Source: Shewanella eurypsychrophilus (GTDB taxonomy: Bacteria > Pseudomonadota > Gammaproteobacteria > Enterobacterales > Shewanellaceae). From it: 64,000 bases of DNA. Below are positions 27,657 to 35,930 of the stretch, piece by piece. Within the stretch, counting starts at the first letter, position 1, and the number at the start of each line of letters is the position of its first letter. A model generated the notes under the pieces. The model ran no database searches, was not told the DNA's origin, and saw only the letters and a program-made list of their open reading frames with translations. The position numbers were made by a program, and so were the translations under genes. The stretch is from assembly GCF_007004545.3 (NCBI RefSeq), contig NZ_CP045503.2:528501-592500 (forward strand), given 5' to 3'.

Positions 27657-29018
27657 TTAATCTGTCATTGTTGATTCGGACTCATTGATACCTGAACGCC
27701 GAGTGATAAACATCAGGACTAACATGATGACCACTAACAATCCTGTTCCCATCAAGAGGGCGTAATCCTCTAATTTTAGAATTGAATAGAGTACACCATA
27801 CAGGCCGATAAGCATGGCTAGCATGATCCCGCCACGCTTGAGACTAGCCGTAGCACTGGCGACATAAGCCGATACGGATAGTACTGGAACACTGGCTGCT
27901 ATGATGTAGGCCAACGAGAAGGCTAAGTGCTCTGACAGTGACAGAAGTAATAGATAGAACAGAGTCATGGCAGTTCCCACAAGTAGATATTGAATTAGAC
28001 TCAACTTGCTGTTTTGACTAAGCTCAAATATTAGCAAGATGATAAAACTTAATACAATAAACAGCAGGCCATATTTTACTGAACGTTCTATCTTTCCATA
28101 ATGAGTCACAGGTTCGAATAAGATAGTATTGGCGTTAATTTCCCGTAAATTAATCTGCTGATCCTTACTAAATACCTGCGGGAAGTTGCGACTAAGGTGA
28201 CTGATATTCCAGTTAGCTTTGAATCCTTGCTCGGAGATAGTTCTATCCGCTGGGAGTAGTCCATTAAAACTCGGATGAGGCCAGTCTGCACTGATCTTTA
28301 TATGTGTTTGTTCTCCCAATGGGAGGGCACTAATAGACTGAGACCCTCTAAGCATTAGGTCAAAACCCAATGAGATTGTAGTTTGCTTTGGGTTTAAGCC
28401 CACCGGCTGATGGAAGCCTCGCTCTAACCCTATTTGATTAGCGAGTCCTGTACCAGACATGATGCTGGACTGAGTGGTGATGACCTTTGACTGTTCATCT
28501 CTTAGCTCAAAGTTATTAATCTTATCGATGGCCTGATTGGCTGAGATGCCGAAGACCATGCGGGCGTTTTCAAGATTGAGTTTGATGAGATTGGGGATAT
28601 TGATCTGAGTGAGTTCGAAATTTGCTGTGCCATTGAGCTGCGCATTGTAGACCAAAGACTGAAAGATTCCTCTGCTTCTGAAGTCATGTTTAAGCTCGAT
28701 ATTCAGTTCTAGCAGCTTGGGTAAAATAACCAACTCATTTTGATAGGTACTGGTAAATTTTCTTACTTTCCCCTCGTCGCTAACAGCTTCCTGAATGACT
28801 TGGTAGGTATAGGGTACTACTAGAGCAGGTCCTGAAATCTCCTGCTTATCTCCCCAAGATTGTCCTATCTCAGCAACTACATCATGGTATAAGGCTTCTC
28901 TTTCCCACGCCATATCCATCACTAAGCCTAATGGGATGAGAGAGAGTAAAGAGAGGCCTGCAACGATCAGTATTTTATGAGTAAGGTTAGTTTTGGCTGA
29001 AGTAAAAAGATCAAACAT
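27657..29018 (-). CDS. creD: Inner membrane protein CreD
   Basis: A 453-residue CreD family protein: one N-terminal membrane segment (about 13-33), a large periplasmic region (SGPALVVPY near 61 is the family mark), then a C-terminal cluster of about five to six membrane segments (from about 295). In Enterobacteria, creD belongs to the CreBC regulon and affects envelope integrity; no creBC genes are next to it here. The frame is open to 29057, but the ATG at 29018 has an AGGGA box 8 bases upstream and gives the usual N-terminus MFDLFTS, so it is preferred. Confidence 0.88.
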   Translation of the reverse strand: MFDLFTSAKTNLTHKILIVAGLSLLSLIPLGLVMDMAWEREALYHDVVAEIGQSWGDKQEISGPALVVPYTYQVIQEAVSDEGKVRKFTSTYQNELVILPKLLELNIELKHDFRSRGIFQSLVYNAQLNGTANFELTQINIPNLIKLNLENARMVFGISANQAIDKINNFELRDEQSKVITTQSSIMSGTGLANQIGLERGFHQPVGLNPKQTTISLGFDLMLRGSQSISALPLGEQTHIKISADWPHPSFNGLLPADRTISEQGFKANWNISHLSRNFPQVFSKDQQINLREINANTILFEPVTHYGKIERSVKYGLLFIVLSFIILLIFELSQNSKLSLIQYLLVGTAMTLFYLLLLSLSEHLAFSLAYIIAASVPVLSVSAYVASATASLKRGGIMLAMLIGLYGVLYSILKLEDYALLMGTGLLVVIMLVLMFITRRSGINESESTMTD

Positions 29019-29223
29019 GAAAATTCCCTCTAATGATGATAGACACCATTGGAACAAATCTCAGCATGCATATGGGGGCTAAGCTGTGATCAATAGTGGC
29101 GATAAAAGGGCAATCTAGTGAGGAATTGAGTCGCTTAGTGTGACTGATGTACTTTTATTCATTTTCGATGAAATAGTTATTCTGGTTAAGAGGTCTATTG
29201 GGGCAGCTTACTTGGAGAAAAAC

Positions 29224-30069
29224 ATGTTTAAGATGAATTCAACACACGCCCTAATGGTATCGAGAGTGCTACTGAGTCTATTTTTGCTGACAACGGCAAT
29301 GAGCCGATTTACATCGGTTGATAGTGATTATTTTGCCAAACAGCTAACTGCGGTAGGGTTACCTGCAATTGCCTGGCTGTCAGCCTTGTTAGGTGCCGTA
29401 CAGTTAACTGTGGTCATAGCATTAATCTTTCCGAAACAAAAATTGAGTCAGTATCTGCTCTATAGTTATTCGTTACTGGCTTTGATACCTATATTGATGC
29501 TGCTGACTCATCCTGTGTGGATTGATAGCCTAGGCGGTTTTCCAGCAATTGGCGCTGGTCAGGGACTGATTAAATATTTAGCCATTGCGGGGGTGAGTGG
29601 GTATATCGCCTCACATTATGCAGGGGCTCAGCAGCTAAAGCGTTTATCTCTCAAGCTGATATGGGCTGGTATTGTGCTAGTCATGCTATGGATTGGCGGC
29701 ATGAAGTTTACCCAAATTGAAGCCGATGGCATTGAGCGTCTTATGGCGACGAGCCCGTTCTTTAGCTGGATATACCAATTATTTAGTGTACTTCATGGCT
29801 CATATTTTATTGGTGTCATAGAGTTGATTGCCGTATTAGGTTTAGTCCTTGGTCTGAAGTATCACAGTGCAAAAAGTGTGGGTTTAGCGATGGGTGCACT
29901 GACCTTTTTGGCAACTCAGACCTTTATCATCAGCCTACCAGCTTATGAGCTGAGTCATGGACTTCCTTTGCTGACGGGGAGTGGCCAATTTATCGTGAAA
30001 GATCTGGTTTTATTAGCGGGCTGCATCTTGTTATATAGTGCGAGCACAAGGCCAGATGCTCAATCATAA
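29224..30069 (+). CDS. DoxX-like / DUF417 (RclC-like) membrane protein
   Basis: A 281-residue inner-membrane protein with about eight hydrophobic segments. The first half (about 1-130) looks DoxX-like. The second half (about 140-275) matches DUF417, the RclC/YkgB family, with LWIGGMKFTQIEADGI, SPFFSWIYQ and IVKDLVLLAGC, which parallel E. coli RclC blocks from memory. RclC is linked to reactive chlorine resistance; the role here is unknown. The frame is open from a GTG at 29140, but the ATG at 29224 has a GGAGA box 5 bases away and is chosen. It may be an internally duplicated or fused protein. Confidence 0.7.
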   Translation: MFKMNSTHALMVSRVLLSLFLLTTAMSRFTSVDSDYFAKQLTAVGLPAIAWLSALLGAVQLTVVIALIFPKQKLSQYLLYSYSLLALIPILMLLTHPVWIDSLGGFPAIGAGQGLIKYLAIAGVSGYIASHYAGAQQLKRLSLKLIWAGIVLVMLWIGGMKFTQIEADGIERLMATSPFFSWIYQLFSVLHGSYFIGVIELIAVLGLVLGLKYHSAKSVGLAMGALTFLATQTFIISLPAYELSHGLPLLTGSGQFIVKDLVLLAGCILLYSASTRPDAQS

Positions 30070-30084
30070 GGAGTATTAGAAAAT

Positions 30085-30128
30085 AAAAAAGGAGCGCCAT
30101 TCACTTAAGGTGAGTGGCGCTCCTTTTT
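30085..30128. terminator. Bidirectional terminator
   Basis: GGAGCGCCA pairs with TGGCGCTCC, with A-run before and T-run after, so it can work on both strands. It lies between the convergent DUF417 gene and ubiK. Confidence 0.9.
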
Positions 30129-30154
30129 ATTGACTGTAAATAGGCGCTAAGGAC

Positions 30155-30409
30155 CTATTCGCTGTCGTTTAATCTTTTTTCTAATGCATCAACTTGTGCC
30201 TGTAGGGCTTCGAGTTTTTCGCGGGTCTTGAGTAAAACATGCTGCTGCACTTCAAACTCTTCATGAGAGACCACGTCTAACTTCATTAGTTGGTTTTGAA
30301 GGATCTGTTTACTCTTGTCTTCAAACTCGCCAGCGAATTGTTTCAGGCCGCTTGGCAGGCTCTCGCTAAGCTGCTTAGCAACTTCTTCAATTTTTTTTGG
30401 ATTGATCAT
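30155..30409 (-). CDS. ubiK: Ubiquinone biosynthesis accessory factor UbiK
   Basis: An 84-residue member of the BMFP/YqiC family. The N-terminal amphipathic helix (MINPKKIEEVAKQLSESLP) and a C-terminal coiled coil (about 45-80, EVQQHVLLKTREKLEALQAQ) are typical. E. coli UbiK binds UbiJ and supports aerobic ubiquinone synthesis. It stands alone here. Confidence 0.88.
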   Translation of the reverse strand: MINPKKIEEVAKQLSESLPSGLKQFAGEFEDKSKQILQNQLMKLDVVSHEEFEVQQHVLLKTREKLEALQAQVDALEKRLNDSE

Positions 30410-30536
30410 GTTAAGTGTCCGCCGTTAGCTAATGCAATTAGTTCTAATGCTTTTAATATAAGCTGAATTGTACCTGAGCACACTGGCTATTGGAAAAAGA
30501 TTACTCACAAAAATTGAGTAATTAAATTTAGTGCAA

Positions 30537-30573
30537 ATAAAAGGCCTGAATAATAGAAATATTATTCAGGCCT
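30537..30573 (-). terminator. Terminator of the RND efflux operon
   Basis: Perfect 14-base arms (AGGCCTGAATAATA and complement) around a GAAA loop on the plus strand. Read on the minus strand the stem is followed by TTTTATTT. It is downstream of the RND pump stop at 30650, beyond the heptamer repeat. Confidence 0.85.
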
Positions 30574-30584
30574 CACTTAGGCTT

Positions 30585-30637
30585 TAGAACCTAGAACCTA
30601 GAACCTAGAACCTAGAACCTAGAACCTAGCACCTAGC
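30585..30637. repeat. Heptamer tandem repeat TAGAACC
   Basis: Six perfect TAGAACC units (30585-30626), a seventh with one change (TAGCACC) and a partial eighth. It lies between the RND gene stop and its terminator, so it would be transcribed. A related single unit occurs near 14415 in the ilvE-ilvD gap. Confidence 0.9.
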
Positions 30638-30649
30638 TTTATAACACAT

Positions 30650-33600
30650 TTAACTCTTAGGTAAGCCTTCGTCAAACACGGGTAGCGGCTCGTGTCTCTC
30701 TGCAAGGTAGGTGTAGATAACTGGCAGAACAAACAGAGTGAACAGGGTGCCTATGGCAAGACCCGATACAATCACTAAACCTATGTTAAAGCGTGCCACG
30801 GCTCCGGCACCGACAGCAAATAACAGCGGGATTAGACCTGCTATCATCGCTGCTGTCGTCATCAGAATTGGGCGTAGACGAACGGTTGCGGCAAGTTTAA
30901 TCGCTTCCATCTTGCTAAGGCCGTTATGTAGTTGCTCTTCCTTAGCGACTTCACACATCAAGATACCGTGCTTAGTGATCAAACCGACTAAGGTTATCAG
31001 ACCCACTTGGGTATAGATGTTCATCGACGATAGACCAAAGACATGGGTCCAGCCGAGGGCGATGAGTGCACCACTGATGGCAAGTGGCACAGAGACCAAG
31101 ATAACCAGAGGGTCACGGACACTCTCGAACTGACTAGCCAAAACGAGAAAGATGATTGCCAAGGCCAAGCCAAAGGTAGCAAATAGCGCCGAGCCTTCGG
31201 TGACGAATTGTCGAGATTCGCCTAGGAAGTCATAGCTGTAGCCTTTAGGAAGATCGGTATCACCGATATTTTTCAAGAAGGCAATAACATCACCCATAGC
31301 CACTCCGGGCGTAGCAACACCGCTCACCGTCAGAGAATTCATCTGGTTAAAGTGTGGCAAGGATCTTGGCTCAGATATCATCTCAATATCCACTAGACTC
31401 GACAGAGGAATCGAACGGCCATCAGCAGCCTTCATATAATATCCATTGAGTGATTCAGGATTAGCACGGTATTGACGCTCAACCTGAGGTATCACCTCAT
31501 ATGAACGGCCGTCGAGATTAATCCTGTTAACGTAGCCATCACTCATCATGGTTGTCAGCGTGATACCAATATCTTGCATGGTGATGCCATAGGTGCCGGC
31601 CAAATCACGCTTGATATGCAGCTTCATGGTGCCTGAATCGAACTTCAAGTCTATTTTAGAGTAGACAAATAAAGGACTTTTTTGCACCTTATCAAGCACA
31701 CCACTGCCAATTTGGAACAGACTCTCAAATGAATTTGAGGTCGTGATAACAAACTGGATAGGTAGGCCGCTGGATGCACCAGGCAGTTCAGGCATCTGGA
31801 AGGTGGCGACCGCCATTCCCGGAACTTCCTTAACTTGTTTTCCTAGTATCTTTTGTATCTCTTTTTGAGATTTATCACGCTCACTCCAGGGCACTAATGG
31901 TGCTAGACCAAAGGCTTGGTTTGAGTTAGGCACACCAACAAAAGCCAATGACGCCGCACTATCCGGGTGCTCCGTAATGATGTTAGTCACCTGTGTCATC
32001 GTCGCTTGGATATAGTCTAAGTTTGCTGTAGACGGGGCGGTGCCCATCATCATGACGACACTTTTATCTTCGTTAGGTGCGAGCTCTGACGGGATAAAGT
32101 AAAACATCACAGGTAGTGAGGCGAACACGATAACCGCGAAGCCGACAACCACTGGGCGTTTTTCCATCACGGCATTAAGCATACGCTGATAACGCTTAGT
32201 CATAGCTTCAAGGAAGCCCTCGACTCCACGCTCGAAACGATTAGGTGCCGTGTGAGGTTTGAGGATCTTGGCGCACATCATAGGTGATAGTGTCAGTGCC
32301 ACGATCCCCGAGATGAATACCGCACCGGCTAAGGTCAGGGCAAACTCTTTAAACAAAGAGCCTGTTATCCCACCCATTAGGGCGATAGGTGCATAAACGG
32401 CTGCTAAGGTGATAGTCATGGAAATCACAGGCAGTGCAATTTCTCGAGTACCGATAATAGCGGCTCTAAATGGTGTTTCACCAAGTTTGATATGCCTGTC
32501 GACATTTTCCACGACCACGATGGCGTCATCCACCACTAAGCCGATGGCCAATACCATAGCGAGTAGGGTCATCAAGTTCAGCGTAAAGCCAAACATCAGC
32601 ATGATGACAGCGACACCGATCAGTGACAGAGGAATGGTCACGATCGGGATAATAACGGCGCGAAGTGAGCCTAAGAAAAGGGTGATTACCACGATAACGA
32701 TAAGCGAGGCTTCACCAATAGTCTTGATCACTTCGTTGATAGACTCATCGATGGCAAGAGAGGAATCATACAAGATGCGCACCTTCATCGAGACAGGCAG
32801 GTTACGCTCAATATCTGGCATTAGAGCGCGTGCATCGGCAGCGACGACTAGTGGGTTAGCTGTGGGAGTGACATCCAGTGCGACAACGACGGCTTCTTGT
32901 CCATCGGCTAAGGCGCGATAAACATCATGACTCTTTTCAAGACTGACGTCGGCAATATCACTCAGACGGACGATTAAGCCTTCTTTGCTGGTGATAACTA
33001 GATTTTTGAGCTCATCTACCGTAGCAACCTGAGTATCAGCAGTGCCGTTAAATAGGGTAAATACCCCGTTCGCCTGACCTACAGCAGATTGATAGTTGTT
33101 GGCTTGTAGCACCTGCATAACTTCAGATGACGATAGGTTAAAGGCCCCCATACGAGCTGGGTCTAGCCATATTCTCATGGCGTACTTGATACCGCCATAG
33201 AGGTTAACTTTAGCCACTCCATCTATGGTAAATAGCTCAGGCTTAACGACACGTTCGAGATAATCCGTTATCTGACTAGAGTTAATCTGATCGCTGTAGA
33301 AGGAGATATACAGGACGGAGGTCTGTGAACCCGTCGACATATCCACGGTGGAGTCTTCAGCCTCTTTAGGAAGCTGAGATCTCACCGAGTTAACCTTGGC
33401 CAGAATATCGGCTAAGGCACCATTAGGATCTGTGTTGAGTTTCATGTACACAGTGATCTTGGAGGTACCAAGAGAGCTGTTTGAGGTCATGAAGTCGACA
33501 TTGTCGGCTTGAGCAAGGGCTTGTTCCAATGGCTGAGTAATAAAGCCTTGGATCAGGTTTGCATCGGCACCATAGTAGCTGGTGGATACCGTGACCACAG

Positions 33601-33727
33601 TATTGGTCATTTCAGGGTATTCACGAACCTGCATACTGTTAAGGGAGTAAAATCCTAATAGCAGCAGGAGTAAGCTTATCGAGGCGGCGAGTACCGGCCT
33701 ACGAATGAAAATATCAGTAAAGCGCAT
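30650..33727 (-). CDS. RND efflux pump inner-membrane subunit (HAE1 family)
   Basis: A 1025-residue RND transporter of the AcrB/MexB superfamily. It has the FIRRPVLAASISLLLLLLG N-terminus, twelve membrane segments in two halves, and large periplasmic loops. The proton-relay aspartates are in GLVVDDAIVVVENVDRH (about 396-412). It expels drugs or other amphiphiles by proton antiport, working with the adaptor encoded 12 bases upstream. No outer-membrane channel gene is present, so it must borrow a TolC-like protein encoded elsewhere. Regulation by the TetR gene upstream is likely. Substrates cannot be deduced. Confidence 0.93.
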   Translation of the reverse strand: MRFTDIFIRRPVLAASISLLLLLLGFYSLNSMQVREYPEMTNTVVTVSTSYYGADANLIQGFITQPLEQALAQADNVDFMTSNSSLGTSKITVYMKLNTDPNGALADILAKVNSVRSQLPKEAEDSTVDMSTGSQTSVLYISFYSDQINSSQITDYLERVVKPELFTIDGVAKVNLYGGIKYAMRIWLDPARMGAFNLSSSEVMQVLQANNYQSAVGQANGVFTLFNGTADTQVATVDELKNLVITSKEGLIVRLSDIADVSLEKSHDVYRALADGQEAVVVALDVTPTANPLVVAADARALMPDIERNLPVSMKVRILYDSSLAIDESINEVIKTIGEASLIVIVVITLFLGSLRAVIIPIVTIPLSLIGVAVIMLMFGFTLNLMTLLAMVLAIGLVVDDAIVVVENVDRHIKLGETPFRAAIIGTREIALPVISMTITLAAVYAPIALMGGITGSLFKEFALTLAGAVFISGIVALTLSPMMCAKILKPHTAPNRFERGVEGFLEAMTKRYQRMLNAVMEKRPVVVGFAVIVFASLPVMFYFIPSELAPNEDKSVVMMMGTAPSTANLDYIQATMTQVTNIITEHPDSAASLAFVGVPNSNQAFGLAPLVPWSERDKSQKEIQKILGKQVKEVPGMAVATFQMPELPGASSGLPIQFVITTSNSFESLFQIGSGVLDKVQKSPLFVYSKIDLKFDSGTMKLHIKRDLAGTYGITMQDIGITLTTMMSDGYVNRINLDGRSYEVIPQVERQYRANPESLNGYYMKAADGRSIPLSSLVDIEMISEPRSLPHFNQMNSLTVSGVATPGVAMGDVIAFLKNIGDTDLPKGYSYDFLGESRQFVTEGSALFATFGLALAIIFLVLASQFESVRDPLVILVSVPLAISGALIALGWTHVFGLSSMNIYTQVGLITLVGLITKHGILMCEVAKEEQLHNGLSKMEAIKLAATVRLRPILMTTAAMIAGLIPLLFAVGAGAVARFNIGLVIVSGLAIGTLFTLFVLPVIYTYLAERHEPLPVFDEGLPKS

Positions 33728-33739
33728 TGCCAGCTCCTA

Positions 33740-34858
33740 TTACAGTTGTGGCATAGTGGCAGGAGGAGTCAAAGAATCATCCTCTGTCACTTTGACTTTG
33801 CTGTCGTTATTCAGCCTGATTTGACCTGATGTTACAATTAAATCATTGGCTTTCAGGTCTCCACTGACGAGTGCATTGTTACCATTACGCTCTATCACTT
33901 CAACATTGATCTGCTTGACGCGCTTAACAGTCTCACCATCTTCTTCTATATCATTGATTAAATAGATAGAGTTACCATATAGCGTGAAGTTAATAGCTGT
34001 TTGAGGGAGTACAAACTGATCGGTCAGCTCTGGCAGTAGAATGGCGACACGGGCAAACATGCCACTACGCAGCTTTGCATCTATATTCGGTATTTTTGCC
34101 TGGATCTGGATCAAACCACTTTGATAGAAAACGGCTGGTTCGATAGCCGATATCTTGCCTTCGAAAGGATGCTCTGGGTAGGCATCGACATAGACATGAA
34201 TCGTTTGTCCTTTCGAGATACTTGGCAATTGATTCTGAGGTACGGTGAAGCGGATCTTCATCGAGCTGATATCTTCGAGTCGAACAATATCGGTACCCGC
34301 CTGCAGATATTCGCCTAGATTAACGCTGCGGATCCCGATAAGGCCGCCAAATGGCGCATCGATTTGTCTGCGCTCTATCGTTGCATTTAGGCTCTCGATA
34401 TCTGCCTTGAGTACAAGGTACTTTGCCTCACTATTATCTAGATCTTGCTTAGATACCGACTTTTGCTTATACAGACGTAGTAGTCGTTTATAGTCGGCCT
34501 CTGCAGCCGGAAGCTGAACCATCTTGCTCTTAAGGTTGGCTTTTTCTACTGCGGAGTCGAGTACAACTAAGCTTTGGTCAACCTTTACCTCACTGCCGTT
34601 TTCGAAATTAATTTCTGAGACGACACCGGATAGCTCATTAGCTATGGTCAGGCCTTGGTTCGGCTCGACGAAACCAATGGCGTTTATGGTTGGTTGCCAC
34701 TTCTCGGGGGTTACTATCATCGCAGTAACGGGTGAAATAGGTTCAGGCATATTGGCTATGGCATCGGCAATTTTGCCTTTAACCATTAAGTTAAAGCCGA
34801 TTACTGAGCCAAAGGTGAGTAGTGCGATGATTAGCATAACCAGGGTCCACTTTTTCAT
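33740..34858 (-). CDS. RND efflux periplasmic adaptor
   Basis: A 372-residue membrane fusion protein. An N-terminal anchor (about 4-26) is followed by a biotinyl-lipoyl-like half (SGVVSEINFENGSEVKVDQSL, about 76-96), a coiled-coil hairpin (about 110-165), the second lipoyl half (IDAPFGGLIGIRSVNLGEYL) and beta-barrel domains. It links the RND pump to an outer-membrane channel. Its ATG overlaps by four bases (ATGA) the stop of a small repeat-derived ORF, and an AAGGAG box is 11-12 bases upstream inside the 89-bp repeat. Confidence 0.93.
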   Translation of the reverse strand: MKKWTLVMLIIALLTFGSVIGFNLMVKGKIADAIANMPEPISPVTAMIVTPEKWQPTINAIGFVEPNQGLTIANELSGVVSEINFENGSEVKVDQSLVVLDSAVEKANLKSKMVQLPAAEADYKRLLRLYKQKSVSKQDLDNSEAKYLVLKADIESLNATIERRQIDAPFGGLIGIRSVNLGEYLQAGTDIVRLEDISSMKIRFTVPQNQLPSISKGQTIHVYVDAYPEHPFEGKISAIEPAVFYQSGLIQIQAKIPNIDAKLRSGMFARVAILLPELTDQFVLPQTAINFTLYGNSIYLINDIEEDGETVKRVKQINVEVIERNGNNALVSGDLKANDLIVTSGQIRLNNDSKVKVTEDDSLTPPATMPQL

Positions 34859-34947
34859 TGTCCTGATCGCTCCTTGTTAGTTAAGTTTGATAATTCTGTT
34901 TGGTAGAAAAAACAATAAGCAGTATCAGGTTGATTCAAGTCATTCAT
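34855..34947 (-). CDS. Repeat-encoded 30-residue ORF, copy next to the adaptor gene
   Basis: A 30-codon ORF on one unit of the 89-bp tandem repeat. It begins MNDLNQPDTAYC and ends LTNKERSGQ, the same nine residues that end the TetR regulator. Its ATG overlaps the stop of the preceding ORF (ATGA), it has an AAGGAG box upstream within the neighbouring repeat unit, and its TGA overlaps the adaptor ATG. Whether it is translated as a functional peptide, serves only for translational coupling, or is a side effect of the duplication cannot be decided from sequence. Confidence 0.4.
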   Translation of the reverse strand: MNDLNQPDTAYCFFYQTELSNLTNKERSGQ

Positions 34948-35068
34948 TGTCCTGATAGCTCCTTGTTAGTTGAGTGCGATAATTCTATTTGGTAGAAAAA
35001 ACAATAAGCAGTATCAGGTTGATTCAAGTCATTCATTGTCCTGATCGCTCCTTGTTAGTTAAGTTTGA
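34856..35068 (-). repeat. 89-bp tandem repeat between TetR and adaptor genes
   Basis: Two full units (34856-34944 and 34945-35033) and a 35-base third part (35034-35068). Each unit carries an AAGGAG box and an ATG on the minus strand; only the last leads into the adaptor. The third part covers the end of the TetR gene and is identical to the first over its 35 bases; the middle unit has a handful of substitutions. Confidence 0.93.
34944..35036 (-). CDS. Repeat-encoded 30-residue ORF, copy next to the TetR gene
   Basis: The sister of the ORF at 34855-34947, also 30 codons and with the same N-terminal residues but several changes in the second half (ends STNKELSGQ). Its ATG overlaps the TGA of the TetR gene and its own TGA overlaps the next ORF, giving a chain of ATGA junctions from regulator to adaptor. 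The AAGGAG box in the end of the TetR gene is correctly placed for it. Expression is unproven. Confidence 0.38.
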   Translation of the reverse strand: MNDLNQPDTAYCFFYQIELSHSTNKELSGQ

Positions 35069-35647
35069 GAGTTTAATTTGGTTATCTTGTTTGTTAATCG
35101 TTTGCCAACACAGGCTGCAGGCGAGTTCTAGTTCAGCTTTATCGTATTTGAGTTGTCCACGTCGAATGTTACGTCCTAGGGCGACCGCGGGCTCTAACGA
35201 AATAGCAAATAGAGTCTTGTTCTGTAAAGAGTGAAACACACCTGCATCTTTACCTTCTTCAAAGAGAACATGTAGTTCACTAAAGGTTGCATTTTCAAAG
35301 GTCTGATGAGGATCTGAATCAATACCAGGAAGATGAATATACTGCTCATAGCTGAGGTTTGCCGGTGTGCGCTGACGACCGAAATCAACGATATTGAACC
35401 AGACCCGTATAAACCTTTGCTCCAGCGTGCCTTCGCCGCTATCTTTTAAAATGTGACTGGCGACAACGCGCAGCACATTTTTTCTCAGTTCGCCGATCAA
35501 CTCATCTTTATCTTTGAAGTATCTATAAATAGTCCCTGCTGCAACACCTGCTTCATTGGCTATCTGTTGCATAGACAGACCCTGCAGTCCTTTGCTAGCG
35601 ATTATTTTTTCTGTCGCCTTGAAAATAAGTTCACGCTTATTATCCAT
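35033..35647 (-). CDS. TetR family repressor of the RND efflux genes
   Basis: A 204-residue TetR-type regulator. The HTH is in the first 50 residues (LSMQQIANEAGVAAGTIYRYFKDKDELI), the pattern seen in AcrR-like efflux regulators. The frame is open 11 codons further, but that start would fall inside the 26-base palindrome at 35662-35687, so the ATG at 35647 (MDNKRELIFK) is preferred even though its ribosome site is weak. The last nine residues (LTNKERSGQ) are encoded by the 89-bp repeat, so the C-terminus may have been shaped by the duplication. It is transcribed in the same direction as the pump genes. Confidence 0.87.
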   Translation of the reverse strand: MDNKRELIFKATEKIIASKGLQGLSMQQIANEAGVAAGTIYRYFKDKDELIGELRKNVLRVVASHILKDSGEGTLEQRFIRVWFNIVDFGRQRTPANLSYEQYIHLPGIDSDPHQTFENATFSELHVLFEEGKDAGVFHSLQNKTLFAISLEPAVALGRNIRRGQLKYDKAELELACSLCWQTINKQDNQIKLSNLTNKERSGQ

Positions 35648-35661
35648 TAGGTTTAAATTCC

Positions 35662-35687
35662 ATAGTGAATGAACGTTCATTCACTAT
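35662..35687. promoter_or_regulatory. AcrR-like operator
   Basis: A perfect 26-base palindrome with arms ATAGTGAATGAAC and GTTCATTCACTAT, directly upstream of the TetR start. The core TGAATGAACGTTCATTCA type is common for efflux-linked TetR repressors. It should control the whole regulator-adaptor-pump transcript. Confidence 0.85.
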
Positions 35688-35930
35688 TTTATGCCACAGA
35701 AATTATTTACGCAATTAACTATTGATAAACTTACATAGTTGCACATTCAGTTTGGCTAATCATTTAAGTATACGGCTAGGTAGACAGTTGATCTGCAAAT
35801 AAGTTTTATCTTATTTAATTTTTAGCTTGATGAAACTAAATTAAGATAGTTAATTTGTGAGATTGAAATGTCGCAGTTTCTGGTATGATCGCTTCATCTA
35901 CAACTCTTGATTGCTGGTAAACGTAAACCC

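Noticed and set aside
30585..30637. Possible CRISPR array
   Set aside because: The seven-base units are contiguous with no spacers, and no cas genes are nearby.
35648..35680. Upstream ATG of the efflux TetR gene
   Set aside because: It is inside the 26-base palindromic operator; a start there would place the operator in the coding region.
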